NCBI RefSeq assembly: GCF_019059575.1
Contig: NW_024881699.1
Coordinates: 186,001 to 250,000 of the forward strand
Source: Amphibalanus amphitrite
Taxonomy: Eukaryota > Arthropoda > Thecostraca > Balanomorpha > Balanidae
DNA: 64,000 nt
Reading direction: 5' to 3'
The first letter of the stretch is position 1. Every line of letters starts with the position of its first letter. This document shows positions 1-11,381 of the stretch, piece after piece. The notes beneath the pieces are model-generated. The model worked only from the letters and a program-made list of their open reading frames with translations, was not told the DNA's origin and did no database searches. Both the position numbers and the translations under genes were made by a program.

Positions 1-268
1 AAAACTTACTGAGTTACAGCGGCTCGATGCCACTCGGTGCACTCTAGGTAAATGCAGACAATTATTGACGGAAATGTTAGAAGGTACTGAATTATTAAAT
101 TAATAATTCTTTATTAATTTAAAAATTAGAAAAATTAGAATTACTGAATTACCTAAAATTTCGAGTCACCAGTGTTCCTTGGGTAAAAACAACCAGCTAA
201 CTGACTCAATCGCAACTCTCATTCATTTCATACCTCGCCGATCTCATCCCGCTCTCCCGATCTCTCAC
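1..268 (-). other. hook intron 8 (partial)
   Basis: It begins with GTGAGA after exon h and runs off the left edge. AT-rich at 60-165; no gene or repeat recognised. Confidence 0.75.
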
Positions 269-433
269 CTCCTTCTCACTCTGCAGCGCGGCCATCTTCT
301 CGCCGAGCTTCCGCAGCTCGAAGTCGGCCTTGTCACGCTTCTTGGTCTCCTCAGAGAGCTGTTCGTGCAGCTCGCTCACTTGTTTCTTGTACAGGTCCAG
401 CTGCGGACGGTAGCTGCCCGATCGCTTCAGCTC
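269..433 (-). CDS. hook: hook exon h: coiled coil, ELKRSGSYRPQLDLYKKQV
   Basis: This 165-nt exon encodes 55 residues: ELKRSGSYRPQLDLYKKQV, then SELHEQLSEETKKRDKADFE and LRKLGEKMAALQSEKE. It aligns with the family stretch EL-KAN-R-QLE-YKRQV-ELQ-LSEE-KKADKLEFEYK-L-EK-D-LQ-EK-R. The acceptor is ACCCCCAG|GAG and the donor is AAGGAG|GTGAGA. It is in phase 0 on both sides. The coding sequence continues to the left of the window. Confidence 0.95.
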
Positions 434-2051
434 CTGGGGGTAAGAAGTTGCATACGGGTCAGACAATCAGACATTGTCACGGGGAGGGGGGGGGGGGGTC
501 AGTGGGGTCACGTGGGCTGGTCAGATGGTTAGACAAGGCAGCAGGATTGTAAATGAGTCGTATTGATCATTTGTGATAGGAACAAATTGGACTGTCACTT
601 CTCAATGTCAAAAGGTGCAACTGCAAAGGCCGAATGTCGCTAAAGTTCAGACGTTAAGAGATAAGGTATCCTGTTTCTGATCTACACCGATGTCATATCG
701 CACGCTTGTAAGTTCCACCGAACAAAGGTTTGCCGACTCGAAACCGGTATAACGCAATGGTTGGAACAATGTCCTTTGCTCGCAGACCAGTTGATCTTTA
801 TGATTGACTTGACGTAACCCCAAACTTCATCGCAAGCGCGTTTCTTTTCAGAAACACAATCCTTCTGAACACACCGAGAAGCCGTGAGTGATCTACCAAA
901 CCGGACGGCGTCTACGTCTATATAGAGTAGCCTGTGACTGAAGTTCGAGCAAAATGGCCTAACATTTGCGCTTTGTGATAGGGACTTTCTGTTTTGAGGC
1001 TTCTCTGCGGTCAAATGTGAGGACGAAGCACCGCGTGCTACAAAAGGCAGCACAACACTTACGTCGCACAGGTGTTCGCCATGTTAACAATCATGCCGAC
1101 ATTTACGATTACGATGATAAACGCTCTAAAGCCGCACGTAGCTCTATAACGCCACAACATTTGTAACGAGCATGCCTAATCTCTCCTTGTTGGAACAAGA
1201 GCCCTGACATCACACAATTCATCGGACGAGCCAGCTACTGTTTGGCCAGGTGGCAACGCAAATTTTTACAGCGCGAAAACACAACTGGAGCAAACAAACA
1301 CAAAACGGGATCCATCCTTCCGTAACCGTGCGTTCTGTACAGCTCGACAAGGCGGCTGAACGGATGCCGGTGCAGCTATTCTGCTGTCATGTAGCTATCA
1401 CGGATCGCTGGACAGACGTGTGCCACTAATCCTGGACACGTGGCAGGACACGGCACATGCCTTCCGAGGTTTCCTACTACAGGCGCCAAACGATGGACTC
1501 ACGCAATGGGATATTAAAACCTGTCATTGGTTATATAACAGTTGAACGTGCTTTGGCGCTACAATCATTCCATTCCAATCATTCCAATATGGCGCTACAA
1601 TCATTCCAATAACCATATAAAAACTGTTGCATTTCATTGCAAGAGCAACTAGAATCATCATCGCTAGCATGTATGAAGCAAAACACGTAAAACAAAGTTC
1701 AAGGCTAGCATTCTGTTAGACAAGTAACATGTCTGAATGCCTTCCGAACTATAACTGAGACTTAGGCAGTAACGGTTTTGCTACCGCTAGTGACGTATAA
1801 TTCCCTACAACGGGGAAGTTTCTTTTTTGTTAAGAGGATAAATCTTCACTCAACTCCCTGAAATAGCATCTGCAGCTTATAAACTAAAGCTCAACGAAAA
1901 TACAAAACAGAAGACTCCGGATAAGGCAGCCACATAATCAAAAAATGAATTTAGAATCCAGCGTGTCGCCATGCGCTGGATCCACATCCATTTCAGTGAG
2001 TGACTCCCCCACACAGCCAGCCCCTCCCTCTCTCCTTTGCGGTGGACCCAC
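434..2051 (-). other. hook intron 7 (1,618 bp)
   Basis: From GTGGGT to CTTCTTACCCCCAG. It contains a poly-G run at about 486-498 (plus strand) and a small repeat around 1550-1610 in which GGCGCTACAATCATTCC occurs twice. No gene seen. Confidence 0.85.
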
Positions 2052-2219
2052 CTCCTCGAGCTCCATGTTCTGCTGCATGTAGTCGGTGTTTTTGTCCTCC
2101 AGCAGTTTGATCTGGCGTCGCAGGTCACCCATCTCCAGCAGTCGCTTCTGGTAGGTGTCCAGCTTGGCCTCGTACTGCGGCACCTTGGCTGTGAGGTCGC
2201 GCAGGATCTCCAGCTCATC
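2052..2219 (-). CDS. hook: hook exon g: coiled coil, DELEILRDLTAKV...GDLRRQIKLLEDKN
   Basis: This 168-nt exon encodes 56 residues with the strongest family signature: DELEILRDLTAKVPQYEAKL, then TYQKRLLEMGDLRRQIKLLE, then DKNTDYMQQNMELEE. Hook proteins share DE-DVLR, KVxxxEExxxxYKKKLEDLGDLRRQVKLLE-KNxxYM and LEEEL here. The acceptor is CTGTCCCCAG|GAT and the donor is GAGGAG|GTGGGT. It is in phase 0 on both sides. This exon alone would identify the gene. Confidence 0.97.
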
Positions 2220-2985
2220 CTGGGGACAGACGGGTCATCGGAGGTTAAAAGAGGTCACTGGAGGTCAACCGGGTCAGCTAAAGTCAGACAGGTCACCAAA
2301 AGTGACCGGGGACTGCTTGGAACAGGGGCTACCCAGGATTTACGAAGGTCATGGGACTTCGCATGCCAGAAAATCTACAGAGTGCCAGGTGGTGAAGATA
2401 AAATAAAATTAAAAACCACGGCTCTAAAGCCGGATAAAGTTATGAGCTGAGTCTGGTCTCTAGCGTCGGTATTCCTTACCTCAGAGATCACACGGTGGTC
2501 AGACGTCGGCACCCCACCCTGGCTCCTGAGTCTACCTCGACGAAAGCTCATACAAGATGATTAATTACCCCACGTCAGACATTATTAATTGGGTCTTATC
2601 TGCTTAATGGCCAACTGTATTACACAAGCTTATGGAGCCCGATTACTCAACACAAGGAGCGGGTATTGTTAATATCATAAACAAAGGGAAAAGTCGCGTG
2701 AATGCGTCAAACCGTATCAAATTTCAAAACCGGATACGGCGACTGATTTGATTTAAATGGAGTAAACGCGGGTCTTTTGAAAAGAGCGCCTTTTCTATTT
2801 CTCGAATAACCAGGCTGTGTCAAAACGGTAGCAGAAGCGGCGATAATTCCACAGACAATCCTTGATCAACAGATAGCTCCACATTATCGCCTACATAATG
2901 GACAGAGCTCGACGTCAAATCAGCCCATCATATCACGCAAAGCCAGTGGCGTAACCGCCGCTGGCCAGTGACGTCACACACTCAC
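2220..2985 (-). other. hook intron 6 (766 bp)
   Basis: From GTGAGT to CTGTCCCCAG. The part near the acceptor (2230-2310) is rich in GGTCA-like words; otherwise nothing recognised. Confidence 0.85.
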
Positions 2986-3105
2986 CCGGAGCCGTCGCGT
3001 CTCGTCGGCGAGTCGCTGAAGCTCCTCGTTCTTGGCCTGCGTCTCACGGAGGTCCTTCTCCATCATTTCGCAGCGAACGCGCAGCTCCTCGCGGGTCGCC
3101 TCCAG
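2986..3105 (-). CDS. hook: hook exon f: coiled coil, LEATREELRVRCEMMEKDL
   Basis: This 120-nt exon encodes 40 residues, LEATREELRVRCEMMEKDL then RETQAKNEELQRLADETRRLR. It aligns with the family stretch LE-x-A-x-D-x-Y-R-x-R-C-E-x-L-E-K-E followed by Gln-Lys-Asn-Glu-Glu-Leu and a Leu-Ala-Glu/Asp-Glu block. The acceptor is TTTTGCAG|CTG and the donor is CTCCGG|GTGAGT. It is in phase 0 on both sides. Confidence 0.94.
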
Positions 3106-4110
3106 CTGCAAAAGAGGAGGGGAGAGGTCAGGTCAAGGTCAGGTATTATTTAAGTTATGCCTTGGAGAGCCGTGGCACCATTTATTTGTCGCCTGCTGTT
3201 GTGCACCTCACGACATTACACATTGTTAAAATTTGTTTAATTCACACTGACCAAACAGGGAAAATTCAGGTCGGCCGCTAACCTTCCATGAGCGCCGACA
3301 AAATTGGATGCATTTAAACCGCACAAAAATAAACATTAGAGTGCGCAATGAGTCATCGTCATTAGGGCGCTGGTCTGCATTAGTGCACTCCCAGTAACGG
3401 TTAAGTGGGGCAAGGGCAAAGCCATTTGCGATCCACCACTGTCACGCGGTCAGTAAGAGCCGAATGAGAGGTTGTCACCTGAGGGCGTTGGCAGTAACCA
3501 CCTATAATAAACCGGCAGGGCAGGAATACTGACGTCTAGGGTCATCCTGCTATACTCAGACGTCAGATAACGACCATCTATGAGGGCAGGTAACCGGGGA
3601 TCGCCATCAACCTGCCGATACAACCGAGCCACAGGGTCCGACTGCATCTCTCCCCAGCATCATTTGTACGGATATACCTCCTGTCAAACTCGGTCAGTAA
3701 ATCTTCCCGAGAAGGCATACAAGGCAGGCATGATGCCACTAAGCCGCCGCTTGGCATACGGGCTGGTTTGGATTACAGAGGCGGCCTGGCCAGTTGGGGG
3801 ATCAGACTCGGTGAATTATTGAAAAAGGACACGACGCTACTGCGCCGAAACATGCCAGTGAAATAACCGAACCCTGTCGCACGGCATTGCATACATTTCC
3901 GGCGGAAAATAACGCATCCTTCATTGATTCAAACCGTATAAGTCAATGTCAATGTAACGTCGAATATCATCCAGCGCTACGTTATGTTCTAAAGATACCG
4001 ACCGCATAAACACTAGTGAGTCACAATTGGCCCAGCATTCTAGATTCCCTATGCATCTGAAGGTAACCCCTATCAGCCCTGTACTCGGCCGGAGGCGGTC
4101 GCCGACCTAC
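3106..4110 (-). other. hook intron 5 (1,005 bp)
   Basis: From GTAGGT to CCTCTTTTGCAG. No repeat or gene recognised in it. Confidence 0.85.
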
Positions 4111-4290
4111 CTTGTAGATCTCCTCATTGTTGGCGGCCAGTTTCTGGATGATCTGCTTGTAGCGTTGTCGCTGCTCGGGGCTCTCGCCCTCCCCCTCGGC
4201 GTCCGGCAGCTCCTGCTGCAGCTGCAGGCGCTTCTGCAGCTTCTGGTTCTCCTCCTGCAGCACCGACTTCTCATCCTGCAGCAGCGCGAT
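4111..4290 (-). CDS. hook: hook exon e: coiled coil, IALLQDEKSVLQEEN...NNEEIYK
   Basis: This 180-nt exon encodes 60 residues: IALLQDEKSVLQEENQKLQ, a Gln/Leu-rich heptad segment, a short acidic break DAEGEGESPEQRQ, and YKQIIQKLAANNEEIYK. In relatives the same place reads VAALQEEK-SLLAEN, then a loop rich in Asp/Pro/Ser, then a return to coiled coil. The acceptor is GTTCCTCAG|ATC and the donor is TACAAG|GTAGGT. It is in phase 0 on both sides. The central coiled coil makes Hook a parallel dimer. Confidence 0.94.
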
Positions 4291-6531
4291 CTGAGGAACG
4301 GAGAAGCGCGACCGTCAGAGTGGGTCGCGGAAGTGGTGGCGAAGAAGAGTTTCAACAGCTGAGAGTAGTTAACGTTAATTTCGGCTTAGCAATGGCGAGC
4401 AAAATATAGTGCCACAACTTAGTCAAACGCTCAAACGCCTCTATAAAGACGGTCATTCTGGGGGGAAAGCTGTGTTCAAATTATGCAGCGGCTCGCACAA
4501 ACTAACCAGACTGCGGTTGCGACATGCTGTAAGTAGGGGGAATTACAATGATTTTAGTGTAATTGCTCAATGCTGCTTCTAGCTTAACTGTATTCATTAT
4601 TCAACGACCCGGAACACAAACAATACCTACGCAGCATAGCAACAAATGGTCATCCCACACAACACATACGTAACGCACACAAAAACTGCAAGGCCGCGAC
4701 TGATACGACATTCCTCTTTATCTTCCGGCCTCCCACACAGTCGTTAGCAGAAGTGTGCGCCAAACGAGCTCATCATTCCTAATCGCCGGCACAATAAGTC
4801 ATACGAGCAGCCTGACGCCGTCACGAAAAGCTGAGGACGTTTTTAGTTCGATTTTTGTCAGTCCTCCAGGAAAGGCAGACTTGCACAGACGTGTCACTAC
4901 TCCCCCCCTCCCCGTCGCCATCCATCCGGTCCCCCCCCCGTGACGGTGGTGGGTGCCGGTTTTTGTCAATACCGGCCGCCGCCGCCGCAGCTCCGGCGAC
5001 TGGGGACGACAGCGGCCGCCAGCACCGCCTGAGTGAACAAACAACTCCGGTCGGACAGAACTTAGTCCGGATAAACAGACAGCTCCGGGCGGTCAAAACG
5101 ACGTCCTGGAGAGATGGGTGTTGTCCGGAGAGGCAGTCAGTCCTGGGCAGATACAACCAGGGGAGACGGTAGCAGACAGATTTAAATCAGTCCGCTCCAT
5201 AGAGCGCGCAATTGAAGTTCTTTTTATCTTACGAACACCTACTAGAAATGAGCCTCGCCCATCTACGAACTTATCAAATGAGCTCAGTCAGCCAGCTAAG
5301 GCACTAACTAAGCACAGACAACCCATCATCCTGTGCCCAGCCAAGCCTGTCTCTCGCCCGGCCACAGCTCACCACTACACGACACCGGGAGTTTTTGACG
5401 GAGCCTGACACTGACGGCGACCTTTTGTGGTGACAGGCGCGCGGGGCGCGGCGTGGCTTCGCGGCCACGACCAAGGCGATCGTCTTTCGGGACGCCTTCT
5501 AAGCGCAGCGGCGCGGTGTAAAAAGACGTGCCGTTGTGACGTCTCTCAGAAGGTAGTACGCAGTTGGACGCCGGTATGGAGCTGTGACGCAGGTGAAGAC
5601 AAATGTCGGGAGAAGAGCAAAGGTGGGCAATGTAGGGTCGGTAAGGTAGGACGACGATGCTGTGCGAAGAGCCAATGAGCAAAGGAAAAGAAGTGGTGAG
5701 GGAGGAGGGGGTGTGAAGATACCGCCAGCGAACGGCAGCAAGAGACAAGATGATGCAATGATGTTGGAAAGGCATTGGGAAACACAGTATTAAACTTTCG
5801 GAACATCTGTTTGTTGCAGCTTATATTCAACTGGCCACTACCAGCACTAAATAAACCCATCCGGAAGACGAGTTCGAAGCGGAGTGGCCCACGTCACAGG
5901 CCGGCACGGCCATAAGGAAGTCGTATCCCGGTCAGAGTCGATTGCGCCATCAATAAGACGCCCCCGCACCGCAGTCAGGTAATGCGTCCGGACCAGGCCT
6001 AGCGCTCCGCTGTTTTACATACATGAATCTCCGGTAGAAAATGCCCGATTGCCATACATACAGCCGGTAAGAACAGAGCCGTGCTGCTAAACGGAGAGAA
6101 AGATATTAGACTTCGCATAAAATTCACTTCATAGACACTGAAGTATGATTTAATATGAATCCCCAATGCCGTGTATGTATGTTAAACGGCGAATGTCTCA
6201 CTCAGGCAGAAGGAATGAAAGGTGTATCAGTTAGGTTATGTGCGACGATGAAGGCTGCGGTCTGAATGCTGCTCACGCTAAACGCAAGATAAATAATCAC
6301 TTCAGTCTTGCGCGGAAGAGGAACACGGCCTTATTCGAGACCCATCCCAAGCAGCAGGGCCGCGTCCAAAGCACAGACCGTTGTCAGTTGGTACCCACCA
6401 CGTCAAGATGACAATCAGCGCCTCTCCCCAATCGACCAGCGTTCCGCCCAGTCTGGAGCGCCAGTCGTCTCAGCATCCAGTGAAGACGGGCGTCGACCGT
6501 TGGAGCAGACCGGGCGTCGACCGGTGCACGG

Positions 6532-6566
6532 TCTTGCCGAATACCAGATTAGCGCGAATTTAATCA
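6532..6566. repeat. inverted repeat partner of 7817-7850
   Basis: CCAGATTAGCGCGAATTTAATC here, preceded by TTGCCGAATA, is matched in reverse complement at 7817-7850 by CCAGTTTAGCGCGAATTTAA plus TC, preceded by GTGGCCGAACA. The two flank the copy A repeat at a distance of about 1.25 kb and may be the ends or subterminal parts of a larger element that received it. Confidence 0.65.
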
Positions 6567-7142
6567 AAAACCCGACTTTCGATAAACTGTTATTTATACC
6601 TATCAGTGGGTAGGAAATTGTCTGAAGTTATCGGATAGAACCTTATTTTTAAGCCACTTTACCATTTGAGGACTTATATCCCTGCCGAAAGTAGACCCAC
6701 GCTCCGGTTCCTAAAATCGGGCTATGGTACTGATAAATATGTCCAGTTTTCTACGTAAATTTTACGGAAGTTTCGAGAAGATATATGAGAAAATAGCATA
6801 TCACCGGATAGCGCAGTTCATGATGAAGCTGTTTCTGCTATCATGGTAGCTTTTCAATGAATGGTTTTTGAGTTTAATGAGTTAGAACAAGAGCCCTGCA
6901 TGTGTATCGTTCTCACGATAGTATTTAATAAAGAAGTTGAAAAATGTCAAAATGGATAAAAATGGATATGACGAATAGGGCATGGCTGAACTCTCCGCAC
7001 CTTTCTGAACATAAGCGAGCAAGTTTCAGCTGCCAGTTTTTGCCTATTTGCCGTCAACTCAGCTTTGAACATGTCTAGTCGGCCGCCCTATGTGACCTGA
7101 CCAAGGTAGGGGGCGGCGCGGCCGGACAGGCTCCAGCCTAAT

Positions 7143-7756
7143 AAACTATCTCAAGCACACGAAATCGTGATTTCATGCACTCCTTGCAAGGTCCGATGCT
7201 TCACTTATGCATTGTTGGTCTTACGTGACGTCATTTATGACGTCACTAGGGTAATAAGAGTTTTTCGTCAATAACTCCCGATTAAATTGAGCTAGCGAGT
7301 CGAGAAAGCCACCAATGGACTCAGGAAGAATTTCCGAATCCAATGATATGCAACATGACCTCCTTCAACCAACTTCGTGATCTGGAGGACTCTGACCTGA
7401 CCTTGACCCACGGTCAACACCTTAAGTTAACGTCAGCCGAACAAAAAGTATACCATTCGACGCGCCTGAGTGAGGCGAACATGATGATACCAAAATTACG
7501 GCTCTGCCGCATTTTTTCGCGAAGTTATTAATAAAAAATGAATCCGCGCCTGGGTCACTTGACCTGACCTCAGAGGTCACAGGTTGGCCTGAGACCTTAA
7601 AATCGGATACCAGTCGCTGCGTCTCGTAACGGCGCACACGCTCGTTTTTTTCCGCGGGGCTCTAGCTCCATCAGGGGCGAAACAGCGACGGGGGTCGTAC
7701 CAACCCCCCCCCCTTCGGCCGGCGCGTATTTTGAAAACCAATAAGTCCGGCGAGGG
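7143..7756 (-). mobile_element. AGGTCA-rich dispersed repeat, copy A
   Basis: Reverse-complement relative of 47706-48332. From right to left it has the GTCCGGCGAGGG end (7745-7756, followed by GTAA where a TTAA is expected), the GGTCGTACCAACC block, TCTAGCTCCAT, TGACCT clusters, ATCCAATGATATGCAACATGACC, the TGACGTCATTTATGACGTCA palindrome near 7227, and ATCGTGATTTCATGCACTCC. Heavily diverged, so an old copy. No coding capacity. Confidence 0.75.
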
Positions 7757-7816
7757 GTAAGTGTCAGTTTTGGAACCAGAGAACCATTTTCAGTGGATCC
7801 GAGCGGCGCTGGGATT

Positions 7817-7850
7817 AAATTCGCGCTAAACTGGTGTTCGGCCACACTGT
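7817..7850. repeat. inverted repeat partner of 6532-6566
   Basis: Reverse complement of the motif at 6532-6566, about 30 of 34 positions alike. It lies just right of copy A. No target duplication identified. Confidence 0.65.
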
Positions 7851-8072
7851 GCGGTGGTGCGACCCGCAAACATCACGCACATCACGCAGGTCACGCGCGT
7901 CATGTCACGTATGAAAAACGATGTCTGAGAGGAGGACATGGACGACAAGCGCTGGTCCGTTACAGGGAGACCCGGCCCGGGGACGGTATAGACCAGTTCT
8001 CGGCGTTAGTCGTCGCCAGGTGCGATATTTCGCACTCATACTATCTTCGTCACCAAACACCTCATCCCATCC

Positions 8073-8126
8073 AATGATGTCACGATTGCTAATGAAGTCA
8101 CCATATCTAATGACGTCACGGTCCGC
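8073..8126. repeat. three 18-bp units each containing a TGANGTCA core
   Basis: AATGATGTCAC (8073), AATGAAGTCAC (8091) and AATGACGTCAC (8109) are spaced exactly 18 bp apart. The third contains the full CRE palindrome TGACGTCA. Probably a small tandem repeat; any binding role is speculative. Confidence 0.8.
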
Positions 8127-11100
8127 TGATTTTCCCGGCTGCGGAACACGCCCCCAGGACTGGCGCGTTTCTGTTGTGTAATATGTAACGCACGGTGTCA
8201 CACTATTACACGCTCGAGTAGAAAGGCCGGCCATTTTCGTAAACCGTAACGCACTCTATGTGCGGGTACAGTGACCTGGTATTGGTCAATTTTTCTCGAC
8301 CGATATCCAAGTACTAAATGACGGCGCGATTCTTGAGCCTCATAACACAGAACTACCAAGGCGTAAATCCGCGAATTGGCGGGCAGCTATTACTATGGCG
8401 TCACCAAATGGCCATCACGATCTCAATTGCCGGCATCACCGCCACCATCGTCAGCGAGCTGACCAGACTGGCCGCCGTTACAGCATGACCGGCGACACGT
8501 GTCTCACAGAGACAGCACGTACAGTGACTGGCAGCGGGCGGGGATAGATAGAAACACGTGCGGCTACTCATGCAGGGGAGACATGAGCAGTGAGCACCAC
8601 GAGCCTTCACTGGGTCGGTAGTGACCAGCCGCCCAAGGCCGGCGGGCTTCCAGAGCTCACCGGTCGGTCATGAGGCCCGGCTATGAAACTCCAACGGTAC
8701 TGGACGGTGAGTTATGAGGAAAAGATGCAGAAAACACCGGCCGGCTGCAGTGAAGAACCAGTCGCTGCAGCCGCGCCGGGTGATCTGGCCCCAATTATGC
8801 AGTTAACGGGTCGGCGGGCGTTCGGGCACTGCCATATTGGTGCTATCGGCGGGTTGGTCCGGAGGGTAAGCCCAGCGGGGCTGGCCGGTCCATCGGCCGA
8901 TCGTCGGCCGGCGACCACACGCCAAGGACGGGCGGCGTGGGATTCCACAGCCGGCGGCCAGGCGAAACAGTTCGGTACAGAAGGGCGAAAAGGCCTCACA
9001 TAGCCACCCAAGGAACTCAGTGTGAGAGGTATCAGCGCTTTCATTGCAGAGCAGCAATTCTTTGCAACCAGCAGATCTTCCTTCGTCGTTTTATGATGTC
9101 AGCTGTCAATGACCTCAAACATTAGGCCAACGTGTCGACAGTTGTCTGCAGCGGCTAATGGAGCTCCCCCCCCCCAAACACACACACGCAGGTTACGTGT
9201 TACCATTCACCGTCGCTCGCCTGTCATCGGCATACGTAACACCTCCATCTGCCGCCCCGCCCAGTAGCGTGTCTCTTTATCACCTCGTTATCATAAGTAG
9301 CTGATAATCTGAACAGTCATCCGCGATCAACCGACAGGGCATCCGACCGCCGGCGACTCGCAGATAACACATCTCACGTCGACACGCACGCTGAATAAAA
9401 TCACAACATAACGTCGATGGTGTTTAGCGGCAGAAAACGAAGCAGGATTGGAGAACTTTGCAGCAGGGAGGGAGGAGCCGCCGTCGCCCGCCACTCCCCG
9501 CTCTCAATGACGCTATGTGGGTGTGTGATCCAGTGCCCGGTCGCTCCACCCAGTCGGTGATAAGGTGTGCCGGCCGCGAGCCTTCCTCTCCGACCACTCC
9601 CCTGGGCTGACCTCATCCCCGAGCAGTCCCCATTACTCGCACAGTTGACCTCCCCGGAACAGCGCGGCGGCAGACAGTCCTTGACGCGACAGAGCCGATA
9701 GGGTCGGAAGGGGACCATCGTGGTTTCCGGTAGTTCACTATGGGAAAGGTTGAACCTTTGGTCTTTGGTGGTTAATCGTTGCGTGGCCGACGGCTTTAAT
9801 CCTCTTTAGCGCGCACTTCCCCAACACATTCAAAATCATTAGTGAAGTAAGCTATTTTTGTCATGCAATGCCACGGTCGCTTAACTTCAGCAGCCTTCGA
9901 TCCCCGTTGCCTCCAGTGATCCCTGATGACCTCATCACCCGTGGCCACGGTACCCAGTGCCGGTAGCGTCCCTGACACCATCCCGTCGCTGCCTCTCACC
10001 GCGCAGGGTCACGGAAGTCAGTCGGGCCCCTCTGAGATCGTGACCAGCCACCACAGTCCACCTGTCGATTGTTTCAGACATGGACTGGGACACTCCCAAA
10101 CCTCCGCCCTTGGCACCCCCTCTACCCTACCCTCATCCTCCCCTGGACCATCCCCCAGTAGAAGGAGACGATGTAGGCCGACAGTCCCAGGGTCGGGGAC
10201 GTGACATGTAGGTACGTTGAACTAGAGGTCCTCTTCGCAGGGAAAAGATCTGAGCGAGCGATGAACTCTTGTCTCCGTCTCCCGGGGACAAATCGATACC
10301 GTTGCCAGTCTCTCGTTCGCGGTGCTAAATACGGCGCTAAATAGCGACATTCCTAATGTCACATGGGAATGGTGCCGGCTGGAATGACATCTAACACCTG
10401 TGTAGCGCGTCGTTCGGCGGCGCCACTTTCTATTCTCCCTGACCCCGTGGCTGAGTGGCCGTCGTCATGACGACGTAGAATACATCAAAGGCACCGCCGC
10501 CTGGCGTGGGATAGAACGACTCGCGGGGTTTTTATGCGTGCCACACCGTATATTGCAACGTTGCCTTTCTGAATGAGTGAAATATGCCGGTTGCGAGCCT
10601 TATGGAGCATGGCCACCGAATACCACGCAACAGCTTCGAAATCCGACATAACCGATAAAATAGTTTACGTGAATTGCAGAGAAAAACATATGCTATCTGC
10701 CTCAGGAATGTATTGATTCCGACAGCTTTTCAAAGTTCTGAGAAAAATATGCCGATACAAACGACTAGCATGCCCTTGCATCATGACAGAAGAATGACAG
10801 GCAGTTAGTGAGATCATTGTGATGTCAGTCAACCTTCCTTCATGGTAAGCTGAATTGTTTTGAGGCCGCATTCTCGCATCCAACGGCCAACCCCACCTCT
10901 CAGTCAGATAAGGGAAGCAAACCGGATAATGACTCGACATGCTAAGCTAGTATCGCCGGTCATAGTAGGAAGACCCTTCAATTTGCAATAATCGCTGGCT
11001 CATTCTTAGTTGTGCGTTTATCGAAAAGGAAAAGCCCCGCCGTAGTCTCATTTCACTCCGCTCGCTGATCGCCACTCATCCTCCAACCCGCATCTATCTA

Positions 11101-11157
11101 GCACCTGAGCACTACACCCACCGCCCACAACACATCATTCCCTCGCCGCCACCTCAC

Positions 11158-11381
11158 CTGGTTATCGAGCTCGTAGCACCTCTGCTGGATCTGGTGCCGC
11201 TCGTCTTTGACCATCTCCAGCTCGGAGGCCAGCGCCGGCAGTGGGTCGACGTCGAGCAGCGAGCCGGCGCTGCTGGACAGGGGTCCTCCGCCGGGTCCTC
11301 CGCGGGCCATCAGCTCCTGAATGGCGGCCATCAGAGCCGCCTGCACCGTCGGCTCCAGCTCCTGGATCGACTCGATGTACT
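11158..11381 (-). CDS. hook: hook exon d: end of Hook domain, start of coiled coil
   Basis: This 224-nt exon encodes (E)YIESIQELEPTVQAALMA then AIQELMARGG, followed by a Gly/Ser/Leu/Asp-rich stretch and ELEMVKDERHQIQQRCYELDNQ. The first part is the last Hook-domain helix. The Gln in PTVQAA and the Ile seven residues later in AAIQELM match the two residues (Gln147 and Ile154 of human HOOK3) reported to contact dynein light intermediate chain. The last part matches the ERDELAQRCHELD start of the coiled coil. The acceptor is TGTCCGCAG|AG and the donor is AACCAG|GTGAGG. It enters in phase 2 and leaves in phase 0. The linker GGPGGGPLSSSAGSLL between the two parts looks lineage-specific. Confidence 0.95.

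Larger units (their letters stand above)
4291..11157 (-). other. hook intron 4 (6,867 bp)
   Basis: It runs from GTGAGG (exon d) to TTCCTCAG (exon e). It contains the AGGTCA-rich repeat copy A (7143-7756), an inverted pair at 6532-6566/7817-7850 and an 18-bp CRE-like tandem repeat (8073-8126). The remainder (4300-6500 and 8200-11100) holds nothing I recognise beyond short homopolymer runs. Confidence 0.85.

Noticed and set aside
486-498. Poly-G run as a functional G-quadruplex
   Set aside because: Homopolymer runs of this kind recur in the window (about 34866, 40075, 53345 and 63048). They are best treated as simple sequence with possible length errors.
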